A DNA stretch of 64,000 nt from Shewanella profunda (GTDB taxonomy: Bacteria; Pseudomonadota; Gammaproteobacteria; Enterobacterales; Shewanellaceae): assembly GCF_023283765.1 (NCBI RefSeq), contig NZ_JAKILG010000003.1:1-64000 (forward strand), given 5' to 3'. Numbering within the stretch: position 1 is the stretch's first letter; the number at the start of each line of letters is the position of its first letter. The position numbers were made by a program, and so were the translations under genes. Below are positions 54,034-63,517 of the stretch, piece after piece. The notes under the pieces are model-generated. The model searched no databases. It was not told the origin of the DNA and saw nothing but the letters and a program-made list of their open reading frames with translations.

Positions 54034-54747
54034 TTAGAAATCAAGATCGAGCGCAAAACACAAATAGGCCATCAGTTGGGTGCAGTGTGCAAATTGCTCG
54101 GCGCAAAAATTGGCAGCATCTGGACGGCAGAGTTCCTCAAAGGCGATATTTTTTACTGCGATAAAATCTTTGCGTTTTAACTCGGTTAGCATGGGATGAT
54201 TTTTATCAAAGCCCTTTGGCGGTCGAGTTAAACTGTCACCGTCCATGTTAAATCCATGAGTTTGCAAGGTTTGCAATGCCTTTTTATAGCCGTTGGGATT
54301 CTCATCGATACAGGTACGAATGGCATTTAAAGTTTTCGATTCTGGGTGCCAAATCCCCGCGGCAATAAAACAGCCATCTTCGGCAATATGCAGATACAGG
54401 CCCGGCGCGTGCACGTCTTTACCCTGAAAATGACGAAATTGAATGCCGACATTGGTTTTGTAGGGCGTTTTATCTTTGCTAAAACGGCTGTCTCGCTGGG
54501 GACGCATCAGGCTGCCACCGACTTTTTTTGGCACCGCTGTGAGTCTAGGTGAAAGGGCGAGAATACTTGGCTGCATTTGCTCGATAAACTGTAGCGCAGG
54601 AGTTCGCACTGTCTCTTCGTATTGCGCCTGATGGGCTTTAAACCACTCACGGGAGTTGTTTTGCGCCAGTTGATTTAAAAATTGCAGGCTCGCGGCGCTG
54701 AATGTTGCACCAGTAGCTATGGGAATTTTAGTCGTTTGAGTGGCCAT
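54034..54747 (-). CDS. DUF2461 family protein (TIGR02453)
   Basis: The 237-residue protein matches DUF2461 by NNSREWFKAHQAQYEETVR (about 30-48), RPQRDSRFSKDKTPYKTNVG (about 83-102) and GLYLHIAEDGCFIAAGIWHPE (about 116-136). The reaction is unknown; the family is widespread and looks enzymatic because of the conserved Arg/Lys/Tyr set. No signal peptide. Single gene with no informative neighbours. Confidence 0.88.
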   Translation of the reverse strand: MATQTTKIPIATGATFSAASLQFLNQLAQNNSREWFKAHQAQYEETVRTPALQFIEQMQPSILALSPRLTAVPKKVGGSLMRPQRDSRFSKDKTPYKTNVGIQFRHFQGKDVHAPGLYLHIAEDGCFIAAGIWHPESKTLNAIRTCIDENPNGYKKALQTLQTHGFNMDGDSLTRPPKGFDKNHPMLTELKRKDFIAVKNIAFEELCRPDAANFCAEQFAHCTQLMAYLCFALDLDF

Positions 54748-55272
54748 TATCGGTGAACCTTATTAATGCATATAAACCGAGTGCAAGCAGTATTGATGCT
54801 AACTGAGGAACGTAAGGAAAGTTACTGGCATTATCCTCTCGTATTGCCCACCCGTTCTATCTCAAGATAGTTAAGACTGCCAAATAGGGCACCAATACTG
54901 CCATCCTTCGGCAAGATCTTCACTTAAATTCTCCAATGACACCTTTTTCTCGTTTTTATCGTTTATCTATTTTCTACAAAATGTTTACCTCGCCTATGAA
55001 CCTCAAGCCAATTTAAAGGGATTAAGTGCACACTTAATGGTAAAAAAACTCAGTAATCAGCAGGTGGCGCCTTTTCTCTCGGAACGCATCTCTGCTACCA
55101 GTCGAGATGTTCACTTAAGCTTACACGATGAATTTTAAGCATAAATTATGAAATCTTTATAGGCTGAATAAATAGAGCATATAAAAAATAAGGTTATCTT
55201 GCCTGAGCCCCCTGCCGTAAAAAGCCAATTTATGGCATAATCCGCGTTTTAATAAGCATATAGACAGAAAAA
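54748..55272. other. Gene-poor stretch with a possible coding remnant
   Basis: No intact gene. One frame between 54962 and 55138 reads a protein-like 58 residues (for example ANLKGLSAHLMVKKLSNQQV) to a TAA but has no start with a ribosome site. It could be a decayed gene end. The part after 55140 should contain the promoter of the PhnA-like gene. Confidence 0.35.
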
Positions 55273-55836
55273 ATGACTGAAAATGAATTGCTAAGTCGCT
55301 GTGGCGGCAAGTGTGAACTGTGTGGCAGCGAGCTTGAACTCTCAATTTATGATTTGCCAGCCTCCGATGGGCGTGACAATGAGATTATGACTTGTGAAAC
55401 TTGCAGTGGCCAAATTGCGGCACCGGATACCATGGACATGAACCACTGGCGTTGTCTGAACGACAGCATGTGGAGCCCAGTACCGGCAGTTCAAGTGATG
55501 TCATATCGTATGCTTAAGCGCTTAAATGGCGAAAGCTGGGCGCAAGATTTGCTGGATATGTTGTATCTAGAAGACGATTTAAAAGCCTGGGGCGATGCTG
55601 AAGTTGCCGCGGCGGGTGATGACACTACGCCAACCTTAGACAGTAATGGTGCCGTGCTCAACGCCGGCGATACAGTGGTGATCATCAAAGACTTAAACGT
55701 AAAAGGCACTAGCTTTGTGGCTAAGCGTGGCACCGCTGTGCGCAACATTGCTTTGACCAACAACCCAGAGCATATCGAAGGCCGAGTCAACGGTACTCGT
55801 ATTGTGATCCTGACATGCTTCGTTAAAAAGTCTTAA
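55273..55836 (+). CDS. PhnA-like (YjdM) zinc-ribbon protein
   Basis: The 187-residue protein has an N-terminal zinc ribbon (C14-x2-C17 in GGKCELCGSEL and C-x2-C in CETCSGQ, about residues 14-47) and a C-terminal PhnA domain of SH3-like beta strands: LDSNGAVLNAGDTVVIIKDLNVKG, then KRGTAVRNIAL and GRVNGTRIVILTCFVKK. Although named PhnA, the family is not proven to act in phosphonate breakdown. It is monocistronic with its own terminator. Confidence 0.9.
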   Translation: MTENELLSRCGGKCELCGSELELSIYDLPASDGRDNEIMTCETCSGQIAAPDTMDMNHWRCLNDSMWSPVPAVQVMSYRMLKRLNGESWAQDLLDMLYLEDDLKAWGDAEVAAAGDDTTPTLDSNGAVLNAGDTVVIIKDLNVKGTSFVAKRGTAVRNIALTNNPEHIEGRVNGTRIVILTCFVKKS

Positions 55837-55900
55837 GTTGTCGTACCTTGCTATCAAATCGCTAGCTCTTGCTATTAGATGCTGATTAGCGCAATAAAGT

Positions 55901-55935
55901 ACCGCCATGTTAGTTTATCTACATGGCGGTTTTTT
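55901..55935. terminator. Terminator between the PhnA-like gene and the MFS gene
   Basis: ACCGCCATGT and ACATGGCGGT form a 10-bp stem with a 10-nt loop, T-run after. It lies between convergent genes. Confidence 0.88.
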
Positions 55936-55962
55936 ATGCATGTTGTTTAATGAGATAAATAC

Positions 55963-57168
55963 TCAGACTGCGCAGTGTTTTACAGGGTACTGGTATGCAT
56001 ACTCCTGTGGATTGAATTGGCGAGATAGCAACCAAGCGGCAATACTCAGGCTTGCAAGCAGCAACCATGCACTCTCAAAGCTGTCGAAGTTATCGCGGAT
56101 GAGCCCCGCAACCCAAGGTGATATGGCCGCGATGGTATAGCCGACACCTTGCACAAAGGCGGTTAATTTGCCTGCTAATAGGGGGTTATGTTGATGATCC
56201 ATAGTGACAATTAACCCTAGAGGAAAAATGCCTCCAATACCCAATCCTGCTAAACCTGCCCATAAAAAGAGTGATATTTCAGGGGCAAGTGCTAATCCCA
56301 TAAATCCGATAAGCTGTAATAAACAAAGCAGGGCAATGATGGCGCGTCTATCCATTGATTTACTGGCAAGCCATGGAAAAACTAAGCCTGCTATCACTTC
56401 CATACTGGTTAAGAAACCTAACACTAGTCCTGACTGAGTTTGGCTATAACCTAGCTCGACTGCGTAGGGGGCTAGCCATGCGAGCACGCAGACATAACAG
56501 CTCGTGCCTAATGCAAAAAAGATAGCGAGTACCCAACTGCGGCGAAAGTGCCAAAAGTGAGGCTGCTGTGATTGCACATTTGTATGGTCTTGCAATTGAG
56601 CTTTGGGTTTAACGATTAACCATAACGCTAAAGCTAATATGCCCAACCAAGTCCAATGCCCTAAACCGGCTCGCCAACCTAAATTTATATCTATGTAGGG
56701 GGCGCTGCTCGCGGCTAATGCGGCACCGCCCATAATCGCGGTGACATAGAGCCCCATCATTAAAGGGACTCGTTCACCAAAATTTTGCTTAATTAACATT
56801 GGCATTATGGTTTGAATAAGTGCAATGCCGATCCCTGCAAGTAGCGCTGAGCATACAAGCCAAGTGGCATCAACTGTCCAGAATCGCATGGCTGTTGCGA
56901 TAATCAGTAATAACAATGAACCAGTCATTATGGTGTTAAATCCCAATCGTTTAGCGATACTAAAACCCGCAAAACAGCCTAATCCCATTGCGAGTACGGG
57001 CAGTAATGTCAACATTGAGGCTAAGGTAAAACTTAGGCTGATATCCTGTTGTATGCTGGGTAATAGAGGGCCAACAGAGGCAAGAATAGGGCGCAGGTTA
57101 AGGCCGATAAGCATTAGGGCAAAACCGAGAGGCAATAAATTGGCTTTATCTGACAAGGCTGAGCGCAT
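55963..57168 (-). CDS. MFS transporter of the CynX/NimT family
   Basis: The 401-residue inner-membrane protein has about 12 helices, as typical for MFS. It opens with LMLIGLNLRPILASVGPLLPSI, the CynX/NimT (YeaN) signature, and includes a central loop (about 185-205) and GLAGLGIGGIFPLGL near residue 297. Relatives export cyanate or nitroimidazoles, but the substrate here is unknown. It is divergent from a marR gene, with palindromic operators between, so it is probably under MarR control and may serve efflux. Confidence 0.9.
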   Translation of the reverse strand: MRSALSDKANLLPLGFALMLIGLNLRPILASVGPLLPSIQQDISLSFTLASMLTLLPVLAMGLGCFAGFSIAKRLGFNTIMTGSLLLLIIATAMRFWTVDATWLVCSALLAGIGIALIQTIMPMLIKQNFGERVPLMMGLYVTAIMGGAALAASSAPYIDINLGWRAGLGHWTWLGILALALWLIVKPKAQLQDHTNVQSQQPHFWHFRRSWVLAIFFALGTSCYVCVLAWLAPYAVELGYSQTQSGLVLGFLTSMEVIAGLVFPWLASKSMDRRAIIALLCLLQLIGFMGLALAPEISLFLWAGLAGLGIGGIFPLGLIVTMDHQHNPLLAGKLTAFVQGVGYTIAAISPWVAGLIRDNFDSFESAWLLLASLSIAAWLLSRQFNPQEYAYQYPVKHCAV

Positions 57169-57329
57169 GGAAACTCCAAAAATAGGCTGATATTGAGTTA
57201 GTTTGATCTGGGATTAGCACCTCGCTTGGGGCTAGATTTAGCTAATCCGTGTTGGTTATTCACTTTTTATTCAATAAAACGGCGTGGAAACCGCAAAAAT
57301 AACACTCTTAAAAGAATCTCTTTAAAAAG

Positions 57330-57347
57330 TATCTTTATATAAAGATA
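57330..57347. promoter_or_regulatory. Perfect 18-bp palindrome, candidate MarR operator
   Basis: TATCTTTATATAAAGATA is its own reverse complement. An imperfect copy AATCTTTATGTAGAGATA lies at 57383-57400 just before the marR start. Both are between the divergent MFS and marR genes, fitting repression of both by the MarR protein. Confidence 0.7.
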
Positions 57348-57405
57348 TTTTAATTCTGCGGGAAAATGACTAATATGTAAAGAATCTTTATGTAGAGATA
57401 AACCT

Positions 57406-57969
57406 ATGGCAGCGGAAACTCATCAAGCAGATACAATCGCAGCGTTAAGTGCAGCCCCTTTGCCTGCTGAACCGAACAAACATGATGGGCTTGATAGGAT
57501 AGTGGAACAGTGGCAAAAGCAGGGTGTCACAGCAGATCTGATCCCTATGGTAGTGCTCGGCCGAATCGCCCGTTTGACTAAGTATATTGAAGTCGTGCTG
57601 CTGCAATGCCATGCCGAATTTGGTTTAGGTCAAGGCGAGTTCGATGTGCTCGCTACCCTAAGGCGTTCCGGTGAGCCGTTTATGCTTTCGCCCTCACAGC
57701 TTTATCAGAGCATGATGCTAAGCTCTGGCGCTATGACTAGCCGTTTAGACAGACTCGAAAATAAGGGGCTGATCGAACGCTCGCACAGTAAGGAAGATCG
57801 CCGTGCCGTCCATGTGTCATTAACTACTGAGGGTAAGGCACTCATCGATAAGGCATTACCGCAGCATATTCACTGTCAGAGTGCGCTGTTAGCGGGCGTG
57901 AGTGCCGAAGATAGACCCATGTTACTGCAGATTTTAAAATCTTGGCTGAACCAATTTGAGCCACAATAA
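57406..57969 (+). CDS. MarR-family transcriptional regulator
   Basis: The 187-residue protein has the winged helix-turn-helix of MarR: LSPSQLYQSMMLSSGAMTSRLDRLENKGLIER (about 85-116) and the wing EDRRAVHVSLTTEGK (about 121-135). The N-terminal 40 residues are a low-complexity extension. It probably represses the divergent MFS exporter gene and itself through the palindromes between them; the inducer is unknown. Confidence 0.9.
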   Translation: MAAETHQADTIAALSAAPLPAEPNKHDGLDRIVEQWQKQGVTADLIPMVVLGRIARLTKYIEVVLLQCHAEFGLGQGEFDVLATLRRSGEPFMLSPSQLYQSMMLSSGAMTSRLDRLENKGLIERSHSKEDRRAVHVSLTTEGKALIDKALPQHIHCQSALLAGVSAEDRPMLLQILKSWLNQFEPQ

Positions 57970-58095
57970 TTCGTTTAAAATCTCACTTTAATTTTTAAAG
58001 TAAGGCGGTACGCAATAGCCGAGCACTACTGGCAAAGATGTGGCAAACATAAGTTAACCGCACGGGACAACATTCGATAGTACAAGGGAGTTGCC

Positions 58096-59109
58096 ATGGT
58101 AAAAAGACGTGAAGCATTTGAATTAGCAGGAAACCGAGTCACCGCGGGGACTCAACTGGGGATCAAGCTGCCCGCCGCTAAGTTGTATACCGATACGCAA
58201 CTCGATATTCATGTGGAAGTATTTCACGGGACGAAACCCGGCCCGATTTTACTGGTTTGCGCCGCCATTCATGGGGATGAACTTAATGGTATCGAAATTT
58301 GTAGGCGTTTATTAGCCAGAGTCAATCCGAAGAATCTGACGGGGACTTTAATTGTTGTACCGATAGTGAATGTGTTTGGTTTTATTCAGCAATCCCGTTA
58401 TCTGCCCGATCGCCGGGATTTAAACCGTTGCTTCCCAGGCTCCAGCAAAGGCGCGCTCGCGAGTCGGTTAGCCAACTTGTTTGCCACTCAGTTATTAGTT
58501 CATGCAACCCACGTAATTGATTTACACACAGGGGCAATCCACAGGGATAATTTGCCGCAAATTCGCTGTGATACCAGTGATGAGACTATGCTCTCGATGG
58601 CGAACGCCTTTGGTGCGCCACTGATCATGCATTCTAAAGCGCGCAGTGTTTCCATGCGAGGTTATGCTAATCAACAGGGCATTCCTTGCATTTTATATGA
58701 GGCGGGTGAGGCGTTACGTTTTAGCGAATTGTCGATAAAATCCGGCCTCAAAGGGGTGCTCAATGTGATGCGCAGTTTAGGCATGTTAAAAGGGCGGGTG
58801 AGTAACAAGGGATCGAGTGTCAGTGCAATCCGTAGTTACTGGGTACGCAGCGAATCCGATGGGCTAGTGAATATGAAGCTTAAACTCGGCCAGCGGGTCA
58901 CTAAGGGCTATATCATTGCCCATATCGTCAGTCCCCACGGCGGCGACAGTGTAGCGATCCGCGCGCCAACCGACGGTATTATCATAGGGATCAGCAATAT
59001 CCCCGTCACTAACGAAGGCGAGGGCATGTTCCATATCGCCCAGTTCGAAGGTGACGAGATTGAAATCGCTAACGAACAGCTCGATGAGTTTTTGATGGAA
59101 TATGCCTAG
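58096..59109 (+). CDS. AstE/AspA-family zinc hydrolase (succinylglutamate desuccinylase / aspartoacylase-like)
   Basis: The 337-residue protein has the M14-type zinc site: His59 and Glu62 in AAIHGDELNG, plus a third His in DLHTGAIHRD (about 142). The catalytic Glu is in LYEAGEA. The C-terminal part (about 255-330) is a beta domain seen in longer members. It is not AstE itself, as it lacks ast neighbours; family members of this shape hydrolyse amides or act in peptide or lasso-type modification. Substrate unknown. Convergent with the chemoreceptor gene by 19 bp. Confidence 0.85.
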   Translation: MVKRREAFELAGNRVTAGTQLGIKLPAAKLYTDTQLDIHVEVFHGTKPGPILLVCAAIHGDELNGIEICRRLLARVNPKNLTGTLIVVPIVNVFGFIQQSRYLPDRRDLNRCFPGSSKGALASRLANLFATQLLVHATHVIDLHTGAIHRDNLPQIRCDTSDETMLSMANAFGAPLIMHSKARSVSMRGYANQQGIPCILYEAGEALRFSELSIKSGLKGVLNVMRSLGMLKGRVSNKGSSVSAIRSYWVRSESDGLVNMKLKLGQRVTKGYIIAHIVSPHGGDSVAIRAPTDGIIIGISNIPVTNEGEGMFHIAQFEGDEIEIANEQLDEFLMEYA

Positions 59110-59128
59110 AATCTAGATCCCATCATCT

Positions 59129-61156
59129 CTACAATTTAAAGCGTTCTACTGAACCAGTGAGCGAATGGGCAAGCAGTGTCACCTCTTTGCTGCGTTTAGC
59201 CATATCCATAGCTTCATTGGCATTTTCCTCTGCCGACTGGGCAGCTTCGTTCATACTTAACTCAATTTGCTGACTGTAATCGAGTTGCTCATGGGCCGCT
59301 TGGATGATTTGCTGACTCATGTGGTTAATCGAATGCAAGGAGGCTTCAATCTGGCCGATTGCATCATGTAGTGACTGACTTTGTTCAACACATTCATTCG
59401 CTTGGTGCTGGCCTGTAGTAATCGCCATAACTGCAGCGGTAGTTTCCTGTTGCAATGCCGTTATCATAGTTTGAATTTCAGCGGTTGAGGCCTGAGTTCG
59501 TGATGCCAATGAGCGTACTTCATCGGCGACCACAGCAAAACCTCGGCCGTGTTCTCCCGCCCTCGCGGCTTCTATTGCAGCATTTAATGCCAGTAAATTG
59601 GTTTGTTCTGCGATACTGCTGATGGTCGTTAGAATGCCGCCAATATTGTCACTATGGATACTTAAACGTGACATCACTTCTACCGAACGGCTTAAACGTG
59701 CACTCAGTTCGGTGATTTTTGTGCGGTTATCCTCGGCGATTTGCTGCACTTGATTACCATATTGTGAGGCCTGCGTGATTTGTTTGGCTGACTCACTGGC
59801 CTGCTCAGTGACGAGATTTGAACTGGTAAACATCTGTTCTGCTAGCGCTTTTGTGCTATCGACACGACTAATTTGAGCCGTTGCTGCATTTGCGATACGT
59901 TGTCCTTGCTCATTTGTCCGTGTGGCAGAGGTATCCAGAGAATGGGCATTATAGCTAATGTTAGTTAATAGCTTTGCGAGATCATCACATAAGGTATTCA
60001 TATTATCGATAAGGGTACCAAATTCATCGTTATCGCGTTTTTGGATCCGTTTGGATAAATCCCCTTGGGCGATATTTGCTAAGGTGCTATTCACGACTGT
60101 CAGAGGATTAAGCATGGCCCTAGAGGTAAAAAAAGAAATAAAACTCACCATGATAATAAATACAAGAGAGAGCACAATCGCTAAGGTTTGGCCTTGTCGA
60201 ATATCATCGCTGGCAATCGATTGTAAGCTGGTAAAACGGCTGTCGGCTAAGGTGATTAATTTATCTAAGGCAAGATTATTCGCATTAAAATCCCCGTCTG
60301 CATTTTGGTAATGTTGTTCGGCTTGTATTTGCGCCTCAACCACAGCTTTGTGTGCTTGATAGAGTTCAGCGGGCGCTGCGAGCAAGGTGCTAATAATCGC
60401 GAGTTGTTGTTCAAAGGTTGGTAGCAGATCTAGGGTATCTATACCCATAGTTTGTTGTTTTAAAAAGGTGAAATTGGTATTGAGATTACCTAGCAGTAAA
60501 CCTACGTCCTGCTGGTGGGAATCAATAGTGTTTACCGTTTTAGCGTGTGTGAGTTCTCCCATCGTATTGCTTAAGGTGTAGAGCATATCGTCGATACGTG
60601 TACCCGTGCCAATAATTTCTTCGAGTAAGGATGGATTGTCCGGCAGGGCAATTGTCTCAAGATCGATCATGGCATTACTGGCTTGAGTTTTTGCCTTATC
60701 TAGACCGCTAAACAGTTGTTGATAATGCAGTTTTGCCTGTTCACTGGCGAGTTTAGCGTTAAACATGGCCTGACTTTGCTGTAAATAAGATTGGTATTTT
60801 GTCTGTGCTTCTTTCAATGGTGTTTGCATTTGGGGTTGATCCATGACCCTTTGCACTAATTCATTTTCAATATTTTGATATTTTCCCTGTAAGGCGGTAA
60901 AAGCTTGTTGGCTTTGGGTTAAAGCAGAGCTGTCCTGTTGGCTATAGGCTAACGTCGCAAGTCGTGACATTTTTAGTAACACTAACTGCAAACTATTACT
61001 CTGCTTTTGTACCGGAACGGCTAAGGTTTCGATATTTTGATAAGCGGTTTGCACTTGGGAGAGTGAATAATAAAAAAAGCCACTCCCGGCAATAAGTAGG
61101 GCACCTATAGCGCTAAAACTTAAGATAATTTTTTGCTTAATGCTGAGTGTTAACAT
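59129..61156 (-). CDS. Methyl-accepting chemotaxis protein
   Basis: The 675-residue chemoreceptor has TM1 at about 9-31, a large periplasmic helical sensor (about 32-322), TM2 at about 325-347, HAMP (about 348-400) with [18 protein letters not shown], and the signalling domain with the hairpin tip [20 protein letters not shown] (about 520-540). It signals to CheA/CheW. The sensor is Gln-rich and coiled-coil-like, of the helical-bundle type; the ligand cannot be named. No CheB/CheR-binding pentapeptide (NWETF type) at the end; it stops ...GSVERFKL. Single gene. Confidence 0.93.
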   Translation of the reverse strand: MLTLSIKQKIILSFSAIGALLIAGSGFFYYSLSQVQTAYQNIETLAVPVQKQSNSLQLVLLKMSRLATLAYSQQDSSALTQSQQAFTALQGKYQNIENELVQRVMDQPQMQTPLKEAQTKYQSYLQQSQAMFNAKLASEQAKLHYQQLFSGLDKAKTQASNAMIDLETIALPDNPSLLEEIIGTGTRIDDMLYTLSNTMGELTHAKTVNTIDSHQQDVGLLLGNLNTNFTFLKQQTMGIDTLDLLPTFEQQLAIISTLLAAPAELYQAHKAVVEAQIQAEQHYQNADGDFNANNLALDKLITLADSRFTSLQSIASDDIRQGQTLAIVLSLVFIIMVSFISFFTSRAMLNPLTVVNSTLANIAQGDLSKRIQKRDNDEFGTLIDNMNTLCDDLAKLLTNISYNAHSLDTSATRTNEQGQRIANAATAQISRVDSTKALAEQMFTSSNLVTEQASESAKQITQASQYGNQVQQIAEDNRTKITELSARLSRSVEVMSRLSIHSDNIGGILTTISSIAEQTNLLALNAAIEAARAGEHGRGFAVVADEVRSLASRTQASTAEIQTMITALQQETTAAVMAITTGQHQANECVEQSQSLHDAIGQIEASLHSINHMSQQIIQAAHEQLDYSQQIELSMNEAAQSAEENANEAMDMAKRSKEVTLLAHSLTGSVERFKL

Positions 61157-61357
61157 AGGGCTGATTGTCTCTTGCTAGTGTTATTTTTAGGTGTGTTTTA
61201 TTTAGCATCATGGATTATCAATTATTAGGATGCTGTTTTCATTGATATATTAAGCTAAGTGTAGCAGAGTTCTGCAGGAGTAAAGTTGCTCACTTTTTTC
61301 TGAGTCTAGTCGTGTTTGGGTTTTATTCTGAGTTTAATGGTCGTGAAAAGGATTGAA

Positions 61358-61984
61358 ATGAAAACGGTAATGTTAGGTGAAGAGGCCATAGCGCCAACAA
61401 AAATCCTCTGTATTGGGCGTAATTATGTGGATCATATCCATGAGTTAGGCAACGAAATACCCGAGGATATGGTGGTATTTTTAAAGCCCAACTCGGCCAT
61501 TTCGACCGTGCTCCATTCCGAGCATCAAGGGGAAACGCTGCATTATGAAACTGAGCTGTGTTTCATGTTTCAACAGGGACGTTTTACGCACGTCGCCGTA
61601 GGTTTAGACCTTACCAAGCGAGATCTTCAAAGTAAGTTAAAAGCCAAGGGATTGCCTTGGGAGCGGGCAAAAGCCTTCGATGGTGGCGCATTATTCAGCC
61701 CGTTCGTGGCGATTGATGATGCTGAGGCACCGCTGCATTTTAGCTTGAGTATCAACGATAAGTTGGTTCAAGAGGGCAATATTGATTTAATGATCTACAA
61801 ACCCCAGACCATATTGTCCGAGCTACAGGCATTTATCAGTCTTGATGAGGGCGATATTGTGATGACAGGTACACCCAAGGGCGTGGGGAGCATTACTGCT
61901 AATAGCGTATTCAACGTCACGCTGAGCCGTGGCGTGCAAGCGAGTGCTGAACCCTTGCTCGAATATCAATGGCTGAGTGTTTAG
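61358..61984 (+). CDS. Fumarylacetoacetate hydrolase (FAH)-family enzyme
   Basis: The 208-residue protein has the compact FAH fold: ILCIGRNYVDHIHELGNE near the N-terminus, LKPNSAIS, the metal-binding glutamates in LHYETELCFMF (about 67-77) and the C-terminal GDIVMTGTPKGVGSI (about 171-185). Small FAH proteins of this size include acylpyruvate hydrolases (YcgM-like) and oxaloacetate decarboxylases. ATG at 61358 with AAAGGA upstream was chosen; the longer frame has no similarity at its N-terminus. Reaction uncertain. Confidence 0.9.
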   Translation: MKTVMLGEEAIAPTKILCIGRNYVDHIHELGNEIPEDMVVFLKPNSAISTVLHSEHQGETLHYETELCFMFQQGRFTHVAVGLDLTKRDLQSKLKAKGLPWERAKAFDGGALFSPFVAIDDAEAPLHFSLSINDKLVQEGNIDLMIYKPQTILSELQAFISLDEGDIVMTGTPKGVGSITANSVFNVTLSRGVQASAEPLLEYQWLSV

Positions 61985-62094
61985 CACCTGATAATATTAT
62001 GTTGCATGAAGCCGAGTGACTCGCATATTTGAGTCATTCGCCACAACTCAAGGTGCTTAACAGCGCTTATCTCTGTGCGATTAATGTTGGATAA

Positions 62095-62337
62095 TTAGAG
62101 TCCCGCGATGGCTTCCATATCGAGTTCGATATCTGTGCAGCCTTTAGCGCAGTAGATCCCCGCGGCTTGTTCTGCTTTTGCCTGCTCAGGCAATATCACC
62201 TTAAGCGTCTGTTTACAGCTAGGACATTGCACTGGCTTACCCTTAAATACCCGTTTAATCAGATTCTTCTGCTCATTGAACGAGGTTGCTGTGGTTTGAT
62301 TCAACACGGCAAAGGGGCTAGTAGAAGCAGTTGTCAT
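62095..62337 (-). CDS. Small zinc-ribbon-like protein of unknown function
   Basis: The 80-residue protein has a Cys pair CPSC (about 38-41) and a second CAKGC near residue 63-67, suggesting a zinc ribbon. The rest is helical and charged. No family name is known to me. It ends DIELDMEAIAGL. Single gene between the FAH gene and the DUF134 operon. Confidence 0.65.
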   Translation of the reverse strand: MTTASTSPFAVLNQTTATSFNEQKNLIKRVFKGKPVQCPSCKQTLKVILPEQAKAEQAAGIYCAKGCTDIELDMEAIAGL

Positions 62338-62492
62338 CGGCTGGAGAATCCTTAAGGACTAGGTGAATAAAGTGGCTTAAATAAGGGCAACTAGCGACGC
62401 TGCCATTGGCATTTGCCTTGTGATGTGGGGATTATAGCCTGAGTTCAGATATTATTGAAAAGCTCAAATGCAATCGCCGACATGGTACTTTA

Positions 62493-62545
62493 ATGGCTTA
62501 GCTAGCTTTCATGGCTTAGTCAGCTTTTATAGCTTTGTCAGTGCA
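62493..62545. repeat. Imperfect 18-bp tandem repeat, about three copies
   Basis: ATGGCTTAGCTAGCTTTC (62493-62510), ATGGCTTAGTCAGCTTTT (62511-62528) and a diverged ATAGCTTTGTCAGTGCA (62529-62545). It lies in the 385-bp gap before the DUF134 gene. Confidence 0.8.
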
Positions 62546-62619
62546 GTTAATTCCCACTGGTTCAATGACCCCTATGGCACTGACCTCATGCCTGTGAGCT
62601 TATGTCACTGGATGTAAAT

Positions 62620-62634
62620 AATAACATCGTTATT
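62620..62634. promoter_or_regulatory. AATAAC-3-GTTATT inverted repeat upstream of the DUF134 operon
   Basis: A 6-3-6 perfect inverted repeat about 90 bp before the first gene, in the likely promoter zone. It may be an operator of the Fur-like or DUF134 product. Otherwise the gap 62338-62722 shows no gene, only this and the 18-bp repeat. Confidence 0.4.
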
Positions 62635-62722
62635 TCAAGGTTCAGTTTATCTCTCAGTGTTAGAGGTTGCATGTGAGAACTAAACCGAATATAAATAGCA
62701 TATGCCATAAACGAGGTATAAC

Positions 62723-63004
62723 ATGGTCAGACCAAAAATCCCCAGAACTATTTGTGGCCAAAGAGCCAATATCTGTTTTAAGCCAAATGGCATTCCGATG
62801 ACACAGTTAGAGCAGGTCCCGCTGGCCGAAGACGAAATTGAGGCTATGCGCTTAGTTGATTTACTCGGAATGCAGCAACAAGAAGCGGCTAAGTCAATGG
62901 GAGTATCTCGTCAAACCCTGGCGAATTTAGTTAAAGGGGCTAGGTATAAGGTGGTTGATAGTTTAATCAACGGTAAAGCGTTGATGACAAACAATATCAA
63001 CTGA
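62723..63004 (+). CDS. DUF134 (UPF0251) DNA-binding protein
   Basis: The 93-residue protein has the DUF134 start MVRPKIPRTI, with Cys residues nearby (ICGQRANICFKPNG), and a helix-turn-helix: LVDLLGMQQQEAAKSMGVSR with QTLANLVKGAR (about 44-75). Probably a transcription factor, likely metal-sensing because of the Cys. It is first in a row with a Fur-like gene (45 bp) and a flavoprotein gene. Confidence 0.88.
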   Translation: MVRPKIPRTICGQRANICFKPNGIPMTQLEQVPLAEDEIEAMRLVDLLGMQQQEAAKSMGVSRQTLANLVKGARYKVVDSLINGKALMTNNIN

Positions 63005-63049
63005 GTTTTGAACACGGGTAACGCGTATTGGCGTGTTTAGGTAAGTGTA

Positions 63050-63481
63050 ATGCAAGCAGTATTGAAAGACTCTGGCCTCAAAGTCACCACTCAAAGATGC
63101 AAGTTGCTTGAGTTTTTAATTCAAGTCGATGAGCAACATTTAACGGTAGAAAATATCTATCAGGGGTTAAATGCACAGGGCAAGAGCATTGGCCTCAATA
63201 CTGTGTACCGAATTATGGCGCATTTTGAGCAAGCAGGCTTAGTGGTAAGGCGGCAATTTGAGTCCGAAAATGCGGTCTATGAGCTCAGCGGTAAACCGCG
63301 TCATGATCATCTAATTTGCTTAACCTGCGGCAAGTTAATTGAGTTTGCCGATCCCTTGATTGACCTACGTTTATGGCTAGCAGCTGAGCGTTACGGTATG
63401 AGCGTCGATCATCATAGCCTTAATATTTATGGTCACTGTTTTGATTGTAAGAAAAAGCTCGAGAGCAAATCAGGACGATAA
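63050..63481 (+). CDS. Fur-family metalloregulator (paralogue)
   Basis: The 143-residue Fur-family repressor has an N-terminal winged helix (LKVTTQRCKLLEFL to IGLNTVYRIMAHFEQAGLV, about 9-65) and a dimer/metal domain with HDHLICLTCGKLIEF (about 84-98, C-x2-C) and a second C-x2-C in GHCFDCKKK (about 129-137). Two C-x2-C pairs make the structural zinc site. The paralogue lies in an operon with a redox flavoprotein rather than with iron genes, so iron, zinc or peroxide sensing is open. It is not the main Fur gene by context. Confidence 0.9.
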   Translation: MQAVLKDSGLKVTTQRCKLLEFLIQVDEQHLTVENIYQGLNAQGKSIGLNTVYRIMAHFEQAGLVVRRQFESENAVYELSGKPRHDHLICLTCGKLIEFADPLIDLRLWLAAERYGMSVDHHSLNIYGHCFDCKKKLESKSGR

Positions 63482-63517
63482 TCGCAACTTTACCCGTTAA
63501 TTTTATTGGAGAACAGC

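Noticed and set aside
62014-62039. Hairpin GAGTGACTC/GAGTCATTC after the FAH-family gene as terminator
   Set aside because: Contains a mismatch or wobble and has no T-run; left out as a terminator call.
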